From contig CAWDUI010000012.1 of the NCBI GenBank assembly GCA_963805445.1, forward strand, positions 62,001 through 126,000: a DNA stretch of 64,000 bases. Direction: 5' to 3'. The position numbers and the translations under genes are program-made. Positions within the stretch are counted from its first letter, which is position 1, and every line of letters begins with the position of its first letter. Below are positions 28,987-39,034 of this stretch, in pieces. This stretch comes from JAENVT01 sp963805445 (lineage in GTDB: Bacteria > Actinomycetota > Acidimicrobiia > Acidimicrobiales > Ilumatobacteraceae). A model generated the notes under the pieces. That model was not told the origin of the DNA. It made no database searches and saw only the letters and a list, made by a program, of their open reading frames with translations.

Positions 28987-31117
28987 CGGCGGTGGGTGTC
29001 GGCCCAGCACCGGATTCCCCATCTCGGTCGACATCCAACTCGCGCACCGTGGGGATGCCGTCGTCGATGCGCACGTTGAACCGGCGATCGACCAGACGGA
29101 CGCCGGCCAGCAGCAGGTCGTCTTCGATCGCTCCGGGAATGGGGTCGACGCGCAGGCCGTTCTCGTCGTCGGGTTCCATGCCCAACATGATGCGAAGCAG
29201 CAAGAACGGGGTCGCCGCAGCCCACGCCTGGGGCGAACACGACGTGGGGAACGGGATCGGGGTCTCGACGTCGAGGCGGTCGAGCCCGCTGAACAGCTCG
29301 GGGAGGCGCCCCTGCCAAGCTTCCGATGCAGCCAGCAGACCGTTGGCGACGATCAACGCCGCATCATGGAATCCATACGCCTGCAATCCAGCGGCGCACA
29401 GGGCTCCGTCATGGGGCCACACCGTGCCGCAGTGGTAGCTCATCGGGTCGTAGGCGCGTTCATCGGAGGCGAGGGTCCTGATCCCCCATCCGTTCCACAT
29501 CTCCGGTGACATCAGCCGCTCGGCGACGAGCGCCGCCCGTTCGTCGGTCACGATCCCGCTCCACAGGCAATGGCCGATGTTCGAGGTCAGCGAATCAACG
29601 GGCTCCTTGTCGGGTCCGAGGGCGACGGCGTACCAACCGAGGTCGTCGATCCAGAAGTCGTGGTTGAACCTCACCTTCAACCGCTCGGCACGCTCGCGGT
29701 AGTGGGACGCCGTCTCGAGATCCCCCAGCCTCGTGGCGATCGACGCCCTTGCCAGATAGGCGGCGTAGGCGTAGCCCTGTGCCTCGCAGAGCGCCAACGG
29801 GGCCTCGGCGACCCGACCGTCGCGGTAGCGGATCCCGTCGTTCGAGTCCTTCCAACCCTGGTTGGCCAACCCACGGTCCGACGTCTTCAGGTATTCGAGG
29901 TAGCCGTCGCCGTCGCGGTCGCCGTATTCGTGCATCCACGTGAGCGCTCGGTCGGCGTTGGGCAGCAGCGCTCGGAGCGACTCCTCCCCGAGCCCCCAGC
30001 GACTGAGCTCACCGAGCAACACGACGAACAAGGGCGTCGCGTCGACCGAGCCGTAGTACGTGTTGCCTCCGGTCAGCGTCGGGGCGTCGATGCCGAGGTA
30101 CCGCGTCTCGTGCATGATGCGACCCGGCTCTTCCTCCGACATCAGATCGACGTTGCGACCCTGCAGCTCGGCGAGGGCCTCCAGCACACCCATCGCCAGC
30201 GTCGGGTCGATCGGCAGCGACATGTATGCGCTGATCAGCGCGTCACGACCGAACAGCGTCATGTACCAGGGCGCCCCGGCCGCGATGACCGGCCGATGCC
30301 GCCCGGTCGGGTCGTGCAGGCGCAAGGCGCTGATGTCTTCGACCGACCGGTCGTAGGCCGCACTCAGCAGCCTGTTGGCCGTCCGCAGCTTGGGCACCGA
30401 GGACCGCCACCCGATGTTCCGGTTGGCCGCGTTCGGCAGGCTCGGGTGGTGATGCCGCCGCTCGATCCACGACGAACCGAGGGCGACCGTGAGATCGAGT
30501 TGCAGCATGCAGACGGCGTGCGGATCGATCGTGACGCTCCAGACGAACCCGCGCGTCGATACCTGGACAGGCGGCCCTTCGACCGTGAGCTCCGCCTGCC
30601 GGTGCACATCTCCCAGTCGCCAACCGAAGAGCAGACTGCTCTCTTTGACCTCCAGAGTGTGCGCGCCCTCGCTGCTCGGTCGCCCCTCCTTGATCGCGAA
30701 CACGTCGGCAAAGTCGGCGGCGACCTCCAGCTCGACGACGGCAGACACCTCTCCTGCGGTGGTGTTGCGCAGCTCGATCTGTTCGTGCCACACCGAACCG
30801 AGCTGCCGGCGTCGCACCACGAGGATCCGAGGGTCGGCTTGGTGATGGGCGACCGAGCGGCCGACAAAGGTGCAATCGCTGGCGTCGGTGAGGCTGACGG
30901 TGAGCGGCTCGACCGTGACACCACCGACCAGCAATCGAGCTTGGCTCAGTACTCGCATGTCGGCGAAGAACACGCCATGCGTCGGGTTGGTGTTGAAGTC
31001 GCCGGATCGCCCGCTGAGACAGAACGTCTGACCATCGACCAACGTGATCAGACCGGTCGGGTCGCCCAGGCTGGTTGGCTCACCGGCCAGTACCCAGGGA
31101 CTCGGCTGCGCGGTCAT
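28874..31117 (-). CDS. Glycogen-debranching-like enzyme (amylo-alpha-1,6-glucosidase family)
   Basis: The 747-residue protein has the N-terminal beta-sandwich of bis-type debranching proteins (FCLSGRSGDFNTNPTHGVFF) and an (alpha/alpha)6 catalytic barrel. Typical barrel blocks are GAPWYMTLFGRDALISAYMS, YGDRDGDGYLEYLKTSDRGL, NQGWKDSND and SYHCGTVWPHDGALCAAG. It should hydrolyse alpha-1,6-linked glucan or a related oligosaccharide in the cytosol. Its ATG overlaps the malic enzyme stop (ATGA), so the two are translationally coupled. The last ~38 codons run across the end of the convergent HAD gene; a long overlap like this may mean an undetected indel near 28990. Confidence 0.87.
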   Translation of the reverse strand: MTAQPSPWVLAGEPTSLGDPTGLITLVDGQTFCLSGRSGDFNTNPTHGVFFADMRVLSQARLLVGGVTVEPLTVSLTDASDCTFVGRSVAHHQADPRILVVRRRQLGSVWHEQIELRNTTAGEVSAVVELEVAADFADVFAIKEGRPSSEGAHTLEVKESSLLFGWRLGDVHRQAELTVEGPPVQVSTRGFVWSVTIDPHAVCMLQLDLTVALGSSWIERRHHHPSLPNAANRNIGWRSSVPKLRTANRLLSAAYDRSVEDISALRLHDPTGRHRPVIAAGAPWYMTLFGRDALISAYMSLPIDPTLAMGVLEALAELQGRNVDLMSEEEPGRIMHETRYLGIDAPTLTGGNTYYGSVDATPLFVVLLGELSRWGLGEESLRALLPNADRALTWMHEYGDRDGDGYLEYLKTSDRGLANQGWKDSNDGIRYRDGRVAEAPLALCEAQGYAYAAYLARASIATRLGDLETASHYRERAERLKVRFNHDFWIDDLGWYAVALGPDKEPVDSLTSNIGHCLWSGIVTDERAALVAERLMSPEMWNGWGIRTLASDERAYDPMSYHCGTVWPHDGALCAAGLQAYGFHDAALIVANGLLAASEAWQGRLPELFSGLDRLDVETPIPFPTSCSPQAWAAATPFLLLRIMLGMEPDDENGLRVDPIPGAIEDDLLLAGVRLVDRRFNVRIDDGIPTVRELDVDRDGESGAGPTPTAVTQATIEEETDGGPPPRRGLRSPWSAVHRMLERRRQH

Positions 31118-32798
31118 GGCGCCATCCTGCCCAGTGGCAGCGAGTCCTTGTACTGCGGCCGCCACTTGCACGCCTCGACGGCCTCGACGATCGATGCATC
31201 GTCGAGCGGGTCGGCCAAGCCCTCGTCGACCGCTTGGCGGGCAACGGCGAGAGCGACCGCGTCGGCCACATCGCCAACCTGAGCCAGTGGTGGCAGCAGC
31301 GTTGCCGGCGCGGTCGGATCCGCTGTCGCGATCGATCCGATCGCGGTCGCCGCGGCACTCAACATTGCGTCGCTGATACGGCCGGCCCTGACCGCGATCA
31401 CACCGCGGCCCAGACCGGGGAACAGATACAGGTTGTTGACCTGGGTGATCGCATGCAGCTCCGATCCGATCATCGCTGATGGGAACGGGCTGCCGGTGCC
31501 GACGAGGGCACGCCCGTCGGTCCACTCCAGGATGTCGGCCGGGATGCCCTCGGCACGCGGCGTCGGGTTCGACATCGGCAGCACGATCGGTCGAACGACG
31601 CGGTCGGCCTGGGCGCGGATCACCTCCTCGGTGAACAGGCCGGGCTGACCGGTCACGCCGACCAGTGCGTGTGGCGCGACGTGGCGCACGACATCGACCA
31701 GCGGTACCCGTCCGTCGGCGTCGCCGAGTTGCGCAACCATGCCCCACGGTCGGACGAACTCGGCCTGGAACTCGTGGAGATCGTCGAGTCGATCGTGCAG
31801 CAACCCATCTCGATCGACGAGCCAGCAACGTCGACGGGCTTCCGCCGGCGGCACCCCCGCTGCCTCGAGCGCACTCGCCGCTTGACGGGCAATGCCGATG
31901 CCGGCAGATCCGGCGCCGACGATCACGACGCGCATCTCAGCGAGCGGAACGCCACTGATGCGCATGCCGCCGACCATCGCCGCGACGGCGACCGCGGCTG
32001 TGCCCTGGATGTCGTCGTTGAAGGAGCAGATCCGATCGCGATGCGAGGCGAGCAGACGGTTGGCGTTGCGCTGAGCGAAGTCCTCCCACTGCAGCAGCAC
32101 GTGCGGGACAACGATGACGCAGTGCGGTCACGAAGGCGTCGACGAGCTCGTCGTACTCGTCGTCGCGGAGCCGACGGTGCCGCCACCCGAGGTACAGCGG
32201 ATCCGAGAGCAGTGCCTCGTTCTCGGTGCCCGCATCGAGGAACACCGGCAGGGTGCGCTCCGGGTCGACACCACCGACTGCGGTGTAGAGGGCGAGCTTG
32301 CCGATGGGGATGCCCATGCCGCCGAGGCCGAGGTCGCCGAGCCCGAGGATCCGTTCGCCGTCGGTCACCACCACGACGTCGACATCTTCGGCAACCCCGT
32401 CGGGCGACAGCGCGTTGTGGAGCAACTCCGAAATGCGGTGACGGTCCGGCCACGACACGTACAGACCGTGCTCGCGGCGATAGGTCCGCGACCACTCCTG
32501 ACATGCCAAGCCCACGGTCGGGGTGTACACGATCGGCAACAGCTCTTCGAGGTTGTCGACAAGGAACCGGTAGAACAGCACCGAGTTGTTCGCTTGCAGG
32601 GCCCGCAGGAAGATGTGGCGAGCAAGGTCGCCGTGCGCCGCATCGAACTCGGCCCGCACCCGTTGGAGTTGCGTCTCGAGGTCTTCGACCACGGGAGGCA
32701 GCAATCCGTTGAGTTGATAGCGGTCGCGCTCTTCAGTCACTGAAGGCGGTGCCCTTGTTGTGATAGCGGTTGGCGAGCAGCTGGCGGCCAACGAGCAC
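31114..32798 (-). CDS. NAD(P)-dependent malic enzyme, two frameshifts
   Basis: It converts malate to pyruvate and CO2 and belongs to the large (about 560-residue) bacterial/eukaryotic type. NRYHNKGTAFSDEERDRY opens the protein, LLPIVYTPTVGLACQEWS holds the malate loop, LGLGDLGLGGMGIPIGKLAL and FNDDIQGTAAVAVAA mark the active site, and VIVGAGSAGIGIA is the dinucleotide-binding loop. Single-base breaks occur at about 32740 (extra T after FSD) and near 32110 (after AFVTA). An in-frame stop just upstream leaves GTG 32798 as the only start for the conserved N-terminus. It is coupled to the debranching gene, an unusual pairing linking storage glucan use to anaplerotic flux. Confidence 0.9.
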
Positions 32799-32901
32799 GA
32801 TCCGAACCTACCAGCCACGATGCCAACACGGCTTCCGCGCACTACGTTGGCGACTGCCGTCCGTCGCTCGACGTCGACGCCGTCATCGAGGAGGGGATTA
32901 C

Positions 32902-33504
32902 ATGCCGAGCATCATCGTGCCGGGGAGTCAGGCCCGCGCCGTGCGCATCAATGCCGGGGGAACTGTTCAGGTGATCAACACGCATGGATCGCAAGTCGTC
33001 GACTTCTGGGCGATCCGCGCCGACCACCCGGAGATCGCCATGTCGATGCAACACTCACGGATTCGTTGGCGCAACCTTCGACCACACCCGGGCGACGAGA
33101 TGCTCGACGAGGAGCGCGCCGTCATCATGACGATGGTTGCGGACACCAGCCCGGGCGTCCACGACACCGTCATCGCGGCGTGCGACCGGTTCCGGTACGA
33201 GCAACTCGGTGCCGCCCCGGGCCACCGCTCGTGCTGCGCCAACTTCGGCGAGGCCCTGGCGGAACTGTCGATCACACGCACCTCCAACGTTCCGGCGCCA
33301 CTGAACCTGTTCATGAACATTCCGTGGGACCTCGACGGCAACATCACGTTCGAGCCGACCGTGTCGTCACCGGGTGACAGTGTGCTGTTTCGCGCCGAGG
33401 TCGACCTGGTCGCGATTGCCTCGGCCTGCCCGATGGACATCGTGCCGATCAACGGAGCCGGCGGCGGCACACCCGTCGAGATCGAACTCGTCGCCTCCGA
33501 CTGA
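32902..33504 (+). CDS. DUF1989 / urea carboxylase-associated family protein
   Basis: The 200-residue protein matches DUF1989, whose members accompany urea amidolyase or stand alone and are proposed aminomethyltransferase-like or metal-binding barrels. The conserved stretches GGTVQVINTHGSQVVDFWA, MSMQHSRIRW and HRSCCANFGEAL with adjacent cysteines are visible. The strong GAGGAGGGG sequence places the start at ATG 32902. No urea carboxylase or allophanate hydrolase gene is in the window, so its partner is elsewhere or absent. Two palindromic repeats follow its stop. Confidence 0.85.
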   Translation: MPSIIVPGSQARAVRINAGGTVQVINTHGSQVVDFWAIRADHPEIAMSMQHSRIRWRNLRPHPGDEMLDEERAVIMTMVADTSPGVHDTVIAACDRFRYEQLGAAPGHRSCCANFGEALAELSITRTSNVPAPLNLFMNIPWDLDGNITFEPTVSSPGDSVLFRAEVDLVAIASACPMDIVPINGAGGGTPVEIELVASD

Positions 33505-33529
33505 CGCGTCAGCTCGCGCCGGTGGGCAA

Positions 33530-33576
33530 GCGTTTGTGAGCTGGCGCCCCGTATCGGGGCCGGAGACGTCAAACGC
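33530..33576. repeat. 47-nt palindromic (REP-like) repeat, copy 1
   Basis: The outer arms GCGTTTG / CAAACGC and inner arms CCCCG / CGGGG are inverted. Between them lie TGAGCTGGCG and CCGGAGACGT. The copy starts 26 bp after the DUF1989 stop. Confidence 0.75.
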
Positions 33577-33591
33577 ACCCGGGTGACAGAA

Positions 33592-33638
33592 GCGTTTGTG
33601 AGCTGACGCCCCGCATCGGGGCCGCAAACGTCAAACGC
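33592..33638. repeat. 47-nt palindromic (REP-like) repeat, copy 2
   Basis: It is the same length and architecture as copy 1, from which it differs at only a few positions. The two copies are separated by 15 bp in the same orientation, between convergent genes, where they may also act as a terminator. Confidence 0.75.
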
Positions 33639-33677
33639 CACTTGGTTGGCGTTCGCATCTCGCATGTCGCCGACACG

Positions 33678-35486
33678 TCAGGTCGGGGCGATGGTTCCTT
33701 CGATGTCGATCACGACATCGGTGTCGACGTTGCTGTAGACGCAGAAGTGGCTCGACCCGCCTGTCGAGACGAGGGCCCGGTTGGCGACCACGGCTCCGCC
33801 GACGACGTTGAGGTTCGACACCGTGGGTATGCCGGCGCCACACGGGTACAGGGTCAGGAACCCACGGCCGGTGGGGTCGACAGCGGTGAGATTGACGATC
33901 GCCGCGGCCGGCGTGGAGTCGAGATCGATCTGGCGCGATTGGCCGGAGAGCAGACGACGTCGACAACGGGTGTCGATGATCCGGCTCGGATCGTCGGCGA
34001 CAACGGCGCCGCCCGATCGGCCCGTGCGACGCCTGGAGGTCGACGACGACATCGGTCGCGGTGCTGCTGTAGACGCAGAGTTCCCCGGCGCCGAGGCCGA
34101 CGGTGGCGGACGCCGCGGCATCGTGGGCCGTGGTGACGTTGAGGTTCGACGTCGTCGGTGGGAGGGTGATGCTCGCACACGGGCCGGGCAGCACGCTGAT
34201 GAAGCCGTCTGCTGCGGGATCGACTGCGGTGACGTTGACCGTCGCGGCCGTGGCCGCCGGCATCGAAGCCGGGCAACGCACCCACGTCGACGGTCAGCAG
34301 GCCGCCGGCACCAACCCGTTGTTGGGCGACGCCCAGTGCTTGTTGCAGGCCCGGTCTGGTGTCGACCAGGCGCACCGGTGACACTGGGGTCGTCGCCAGA
34401 CCAGTCGGCCCGATCCAACCGCTGACGTCGACGATCACATCGGTCGGCTGCAAGGTGAAGACACACAACGACCCGCCACCAAGTCGGACCACGCCGGAGT
34501 TGGCAACGATCGCCACGGCGTCGGCGTTGACCATCGATGCGACCGGCATCGGGTTGCCGCACGGAAAGACCGTGAGGAAGGTGTCGGCACACGGTTCGAC
34601 GGCAGTCACCGAGACGACGGCGGCAGTTGCGTCGGCTGGGATTCCGTCGACGCCGGCGATTGGCACGGTCAGCGATGCGTCCGGCACCGAGCTTGCCCGG
34701 CAGATCGCGGGTGTCGACGGCACGTACCGGCGTCATCAGGTTGAATCCACCGGTCGCCGGTGCCGGCGTTGGCAGCCCCACCGGTGGCATCGGTGCCGGT
34801 CCACACTCCGGTGGTGCACCGGATCGGCACGATCGGAACGAGGTCGAGCGTGTCGCCGATCAGGGCGCCCATCGCCGCAGCAGCCTGTGGCCCGAGGTGG
34901 ATCCCGTCTGCGGAGAACCAACTGGCCGGCATGCCGGCGCTGCGCGCTGCCCAGTCGGCAATGACCAACTCCGGATCCGTTCGGCTGCGCAGCACCGCGT
35001 TGCTCTGGCGGAACCGCGCCACGTTGCCGGCGCTGCCCGCCTCGCGATACGTGAGCCAGACCACGTGCTTGATCCCCTGCCGTCTGGCTTCGTCGAGCAG
35101 CACATCGACCGCGGCACCAACACCGAACTCTCCGCTCGACGGGTCGTCGTAGCCGACGGCAACCACCAACGCCCGGTCGTAGTGGCCGGCGTGGGCCCGC
35201 AGCACGGTGATGGCGTTGGTCGGGGCCGGCGCCGGCGGGATTCGACAGCTGGCGGCGACCAACCGGCGGCACCCTGCGCTGTCGAGAATGAATGAGTGTC
35301 GTGCCGCCAACGCCGCACGGCCCGCCGCACTGTATGGCTGGGCCAGACCGTTGAGCACCGAGTCACCGATCAGCAGCGCCTCGACAGGCACCGGTGCCGC
35401 TGCGGCGCCGGCGATCGGCGGCGGCAGCGTCATCGTTCCGGCAACGTCGCGGCGAGCATCACCACGACTGCCAGACACCGGTGCAT
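33678..35486 (-). CDS. Secreted SGNH-hydrolase-like protein with three VLDTR-type surface domains; about five frameshifts
   Basis: About 600 residues are rebuilt. The signal peptide MHRCLAVVVMLAATL is followed by an SGNH/GDSL-like domain with block I ALLIGDSVLNGL and block V ADGIHLGPQAAAAMG, which supply Ser, Asp and His. Three copies of a beta domain follow, each starting PVRxVDTR or SRIIDTR, carrying FLTVFPCGNPMPVASMVN-type cores and ending VIVDVSGWIGP or similar. The same domain occurs once in the collagen-like protein at 14.2 kb. Frame changes fall near 35440, 34745, 34690, 34260 and 34020. Such domains are frequent in actinobacterial surface proteins. The hydrolase may deacylate an envelope polymer, though the usual block II Gly and block III Asn are not clear. 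Confidence 0.72.
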
Positions 35487-35593
35487 CCTGAAGCGAACCG
35501 CAGGTGCACGCATGGACGGCACCCTATCCTGCGGAAGACGAAGATTGGGCCTGAGCTGGTTCTTCCCGGTGACCTAGCGTATGGTTGCGATCG

Positions 35594-37240
35594 ATGAGCG
35601 AGGCCGAGATCGAGACCGTCGAGGCTCGACGATCGCCATGGGCGCCGCTTCGGTATCCGGTTTTCAGAGCCTTGTTCATCGCCCAGATGGCATCCAACAT
35701 CGGCACGCTCATGCAGAGCGTCGGGTCAGCATGGTTGATGGGTGATCTCGGGGCGTCACCGTTCCTGATCGCGCTCGTGCCGACAGCGAGCATGCTGCCC
35801 GTGCTGCTGATCGGGGTACCGGCCGGCGCCCTCGCTGACATCTTCGATCGTCGGCGACTGCTGATCGGCGGCCAGTTCTTCATGCTGGCGTGCGCGGCGG
35901 GGTTGGCGGTGATGTCGTTCCTCGATGTCGTCTCACCTGCCAGTCTGCTGGCGCTGACCTTTGGACTGGGAACCGGGGCGGCCCTGACCTTTCCAGCGTT
36001 CCAAGCGATCCAGCCCGACCTCGTGCCTCCCCACGAGTTCCGTCAGGCATTCGCCCTCAGTACGTTGACGTTCAACGTGGGTCGTGCGATCGGACCCGCG
36101 ATCGGCGGATTCGTGGTGGCCATCGGCGGGCCTGGATGGGTGTTCCTGCTGAACTCGATCTCCTTCCTCGCCATCGTCGGCGTGCTCGTGTGGTGGCGCC
36201 GGCCGGTGACCGAGGTGGATTCTCCGGCGGAGACGTTCAGCGGCGCGATCCGGGCTGGGCTGCGCTACGCCATGCATTCGCCGGCCCTGCGACGGGTGCT
36301 CAATCGAACCGCCTTCTTCGTCGTCCCGGCGGCGGCGCTGCAGGCGTTGCTGCCGGTCGTCGCACGCGATCGCCTCGGTCTGAGCAGCGGTGGCTATGGC
36401 GTGCTGCTCGGGTGCTTCGGCACCGGCGCCGCCGGCGCCGCGGTGATCCGCCCGCGGCTCGACGAGCGATTCCAGCACGATCAACTGGTCGTTCTCTCGT
36501 CGGTGGCACTGGCCGGCGCGCTCGTCGTCGAAGGAACCAGCCGCATGCCGTGGGCCATCGGTGTGGCGATGCTGGGCGGCGGTCTGGCCTGGGCAACCGC
36601 CTTGACCAGCACCGGAGTTGGCGCGTTCGCGGCCCTGCCCGAGTGGGTACGCGCCCGCGGGATGGGCCTGTACATGCTCGTGTTGGCCGGCGGCATTGCA
36701 CTTGGCAGCGCGGTGTGGGGGGCCTTGGCCGCGTCGAGCCTCACGGCCGCCCATGTCAGCGCCGCCGGCATGCTCGTCCTCGGTCTGGCGATCACCCGAC
36801 GCTGGGTGCTGCGGACAGTCAGCGACATCGACCAGCGCCTGCTACCGAGCGACGACCCGACAGTGACCATCGTTCCCCACCCGACCGACGGTCCCGTCCT
36901 GGTGACGGTGATGTACGAGGTGCCCGGCGACGACGTGCAGTCCTTCGCCGACGCCATGCGGGTGATCGAGCGGCACCGGCGGCGAACCGGTGCGTACCGT
37001 TGGGGCCTGTTCCGAGACCTCTCCGCGCCACACCTGTTCATCGAGACCTTCGTCGTCGAGTCGTGGGGCGAGCACCTCCGACAGCACAGGCGCGTCACGG
37101 TCAACGCCGACCGCTTCCTCGATCCGGTACGCCGCTACCTGCGTCACGACGTCGTCGTGACGCACTACCTCTCGGTGTACAGCCCAACAGGGCGCGACCA
37201 GGTCGGGCACGCCTTTCCGAAGGCCCCGCAAGACCTGTAA
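35594..37240 (+). CDS. MFS transporter (MFS_3/EntS-like) with C-terminal ABM-like domain
   Basis: The 548-residue protein has about twelve membrane helices (for example FIAQMASNIGTLMQSVGSAW and LLALTFGLGTGAALTFPAFQ) and the inter-helix motif ADIFDRRRLL. The last ~130 residues are soluble and read VLVTVMYEVPGDDVQSFADA followed by HRRRTGAYRWGLFRDL. This resembles the antibiotic-monooxygenase-like ferredoxin fold found fused to this transporter subfamily. It is likely a drug or siderophore exporter. The start is ATG 35594; no clear ribosome-binding site is present. The frame is intact over 1.6 kb. Confidence 0.88.
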   Translation: MSEAEIETVEARRSPWAPLRYPVFRALFIAQMASNIGTLMQSVGSAWLMGDLGASPFLIALVPTASMLPVLLIGVPAGALADIFDRRRLLIGGQFFMLACAAGLAVMSFLDVVSPASLLALTFGLGTGAALTFPAFQAIQPDLVPPHEFRQAFALSTLTFNVGRAIGPAIGGFVVAIGGPGWVFLLNSISFLAIVGVLVWWRRPVTEVDSPAETFSGAIRAGLRYAMHSPALRRVLNRTAFFVVPAAALQALLPVVARDRLGLSSGGYGVLLGCFGTGAAGAAVIRPRLDERFQHDQLVVLSSVALAGALVVEGTSRMPWAIGVAMLGGGLAWATALTSTGVGAFAALPEWVRARGMGLYMLVLAGGIALGSAVWGALAASSLTAAHVSAAGMLVLGLAITRRWVLRTVSDIDQRLLPSDDPTVTIVPHPTDGPVLVTVMYEVPGDDVQSFADAMRVIERHRRRTGAYRWGLFRDLSAPHLFIETFVVESWGEHLRQHRRVTVNADRFLDPVRRYLRHDVVVTHYLSVYSPTGRDQVGHAFPKAPQDL

Positions 37241-37322
37241 CCGGACATGCCGTGGCCTGTTTCATCAGCCACACTGTGATCAGCCGCTGCGATGCAGCCC
37301 GACCGAGGAGACAGAATCGCCG

Positions 37323-37913
37323 ATGCCTGGAATCGTTCCGTCAGTGGAAGGCGAACGGGCCAATCTGCTCGCCTACCTCGAGCAGCAGCGCAATGGGATT
37401 CGCCTCACCGCGTTCGGACTCACCGATCAGCAAGCCCGCTCGGCGCCGACCGCGAGTGCGCTGAGCATCGGTGGACTGATCAAGCACGTCACCTCGACCG
37501 AACGCAGTTGGATGGCCGATGTGCTGCAGCTCGACGTCGCCAACGACGGCGAGGCGCAATATGGCGACAGTTTCACGATGCTGCCCGACGAGACGCTGTC
37601 GGAGATCCTCGACGACAGCGAGCGCTGTGGTCGCGAAACGGAGGCGATCATCGCCGGCATCGCCGATCTGAGCCAACCCGTTCCCGTGCCCAAGGATGTG
37701 CCCTGGTTCCCGGACGACGTGGAGTCGTGGGAGGTGCGATGGGTGATGCTGCACCTGATCGAGGAGATCGCTCGGCATGCCGGCCACGCCGACATCCTCC
37801 GCGAACACATCGATGGCGGCACGATGTATCCGATCATGGCCGCGGCCGAGCACTGGCCGGATTCCCCGTGGATGCAACCGTGGAAGCCGACCGGCGACCA
37901 GGTCACGCCGTGA
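37323..37913 (+). CDS. DinB/DUF664-family protein
   Basis: The 196-residue four-helix-bundle protein fits the DinB-like family of thiol or metal-dependent enzymes. The histidines in GGLIKHVTSTERSWM and in LIEEIARHAGHADILREHID form the usual three-His metal site. Helical content is high and no signal is present. GAGGAG lies 12 nt upstream of the ATG. Members often act as mycothiol- or bacillithiol-dependent transferases, plausible here given actinobacterial ancestry but not demonstrable. It is convergent with the AAA+ gene, with 14 bp between stops and a small hairpin (37910-37931) across both ends. Confidence 0.82.
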   Translation: MPGIVPSVEGERANLLAYLEQQRNGIRLTAFGLTDQQARSAPTASALSIGGLIKHVTSTERSWMADVLQLDVANDGEAQYGDSFTMLPDETLSEILDDSERCGRETEAIIAGIADLSQPVPVPKDVPWFPDDVESWEVRWVMLHLIEEIARHAGHADILREHIDGGTMYPIMAAAEHWPDSPWMQPWKPTGDQVTP

Positions 37914-37927
37914 GCAGGGGCACCGGC

Positions 37928-39019
37928 TCACACCGGTAGCCGGCGACGGATCCAGTCGGCAAGAACCGGGTCCACCAGCGAGAGCCCGTTGTCGTTCTTC
38001 ACCACGTCGCCCGCGGCGAGGAGGCTGTCGCGAGCATGTTGGGCCGTCCCGCTGGCCAGGCCGATCAACTCTGCGCCGGCACCGAAGAGGGAATGCTGCG
38101 AGGCGACCAGGCGCAGCACCATCTTTTCTCCAGCGACGAAACTGGAGTACACCGTTTCGTTGGCGAGATCGGTGCTGGTGCGTACGGAGGCCAGTGCGTC
38201 TTCCCAGACCCGCGAGGTGTACCGAGCGCCAGGCTCAGCTGAACGCCACGCCGCATCGGCGGTCTGCATGGTGCGGTGCGGATGACCCGCCGCGTACGTG
38301 TAGATGGCAGTCGCCAGATTGCCCGGGTCGCGCCCCGTCGATACGAAGCCATCATCGACGATCTCGACGACGGCGGCGGCGGTGAACGGTCCGACCGGCA
38401 CAAGGTCGGCCTGGGCGTAGAACGGCATCGTCTTGTCGGTGAACATCGCCCGCATCAGCGATGGCTGCGAACCGGCGAACACGATTCCGATGTCTTGGAA
38501 GTGGTGCTGCAACTTGGTGCGCATCAGGCCTGCTGCACCGTCCACTCGTGTGATGCCCGGGAACTCGTCGAACATGAACACCGTCGGATGCTCCAACGCT
38601 GCGGAGACCATGGTGTCGAGCAGCAGGTGCAGCGTGGCCAGCGCATCGGGGCGCTCGTCCTTGCGTCGGGCGAAGCCGACCTTCAACAGGCCGAGGTTGA
38701 GATCGACCGCGGCGGCGATGCCCGCCAAACGGGCACGAACCGGGCCGGTCGCCCCGTTGAGAGCCGCGTCGAACCGCAGGGCGATGTCGGCCACCGACGT
38801 GACCTCGTACAGGTCGACCCACACGACCGACGTACCGGCGTTGGCCAGGTCGTCGGCAACGCGGACCAGCACGCTGGTCTTGCCGTACCGACGCGGTCCG
38901 ATCAGAGCCGAGACCCGCCGCTCCGTGACGCGCTCGATGAGTTCAGCGATCAGCGCCCCTCGCCCCTTGACCTGTGACGGCTCGAGTGGGCCTTGAAACG
39001 GGAACGGTGAGACCTCCAT
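37928..39019 (-). CDS. AAA+ ATPase (archaeal ATPase/STAND-like, ATPase_2)
   Basis: The 363-residue protein has Walker A GPRRYGKTS (residues 41-49) and Walker B TVFMFDEF (about 146-153), with the FPFQGPL opening of the ATPase_2 clade. A possible sensor 1 follows in IVFAGSQPSLM. The C-terminal ~90 residues (VLRLVASQHSLFGAGAELIG) form a winged-helix-like domain. Related proteins are switches in conflict and regulatory systems. It is downstream of the cyclase gene on the same strand but has its own hairpin and a -10 box 7 nt from its ATG, so it may be independently transcribed. Substrate or partner is unknown. Confidence 0.8.
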   Translation of the reverse strand: MEVSPFPFQGPLEPSQVKGRGALIAELIERVTERRVSALIGPRRYGKTSVLVRVADDLANAGTSVVWVDLYEVTSVADIALRFDAALNGATGPVRARLAGIAAAVDLNLGLLKVGFARRKDERPDALATLHLLLDTMVSAALEHPTVFMFDEFPGITRVDGAAGLMRTKLQHHFQDIGIVFAGSQPSLMRAMFTDKTMPFYAQADLVPVGPFTAAAVVEIVDDGFVSTGRDPGNLATAIYTYAAGHPHRTMQTADAAWRSAEPGARYTSRVWEDALASVRTSTDLANETVYSSFVAGEKMVLRLVASQHSLFGAGAELIGLASGTAQHARDSLLAAGDVVKNDNGLSLVDPVLADWIRRRLPV

Positions 39020-39026
39020 GGTCTGA

Positions 39027-39032
39027 ATACTA
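39027..39032 (-). promoter_or_regulatory. Putative -10 box (TAGTAT) of the AAA+ gene
   Basis: Read on the minus strand, TAGTAT is separated from the ATG at 39019 by 7 nt (TCAGACC), which is leaderless spacing. No convincing -35 is visible. Confidence 0.4.
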
Positions 39033-39034
39033 TC

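Noticed and set aside
29570..31282. 570-codon plus-strand frame
   Set aside because: It is a shadow of the debranching-enzyme gene, whose barrel motifs are all in the minus-strand frame.
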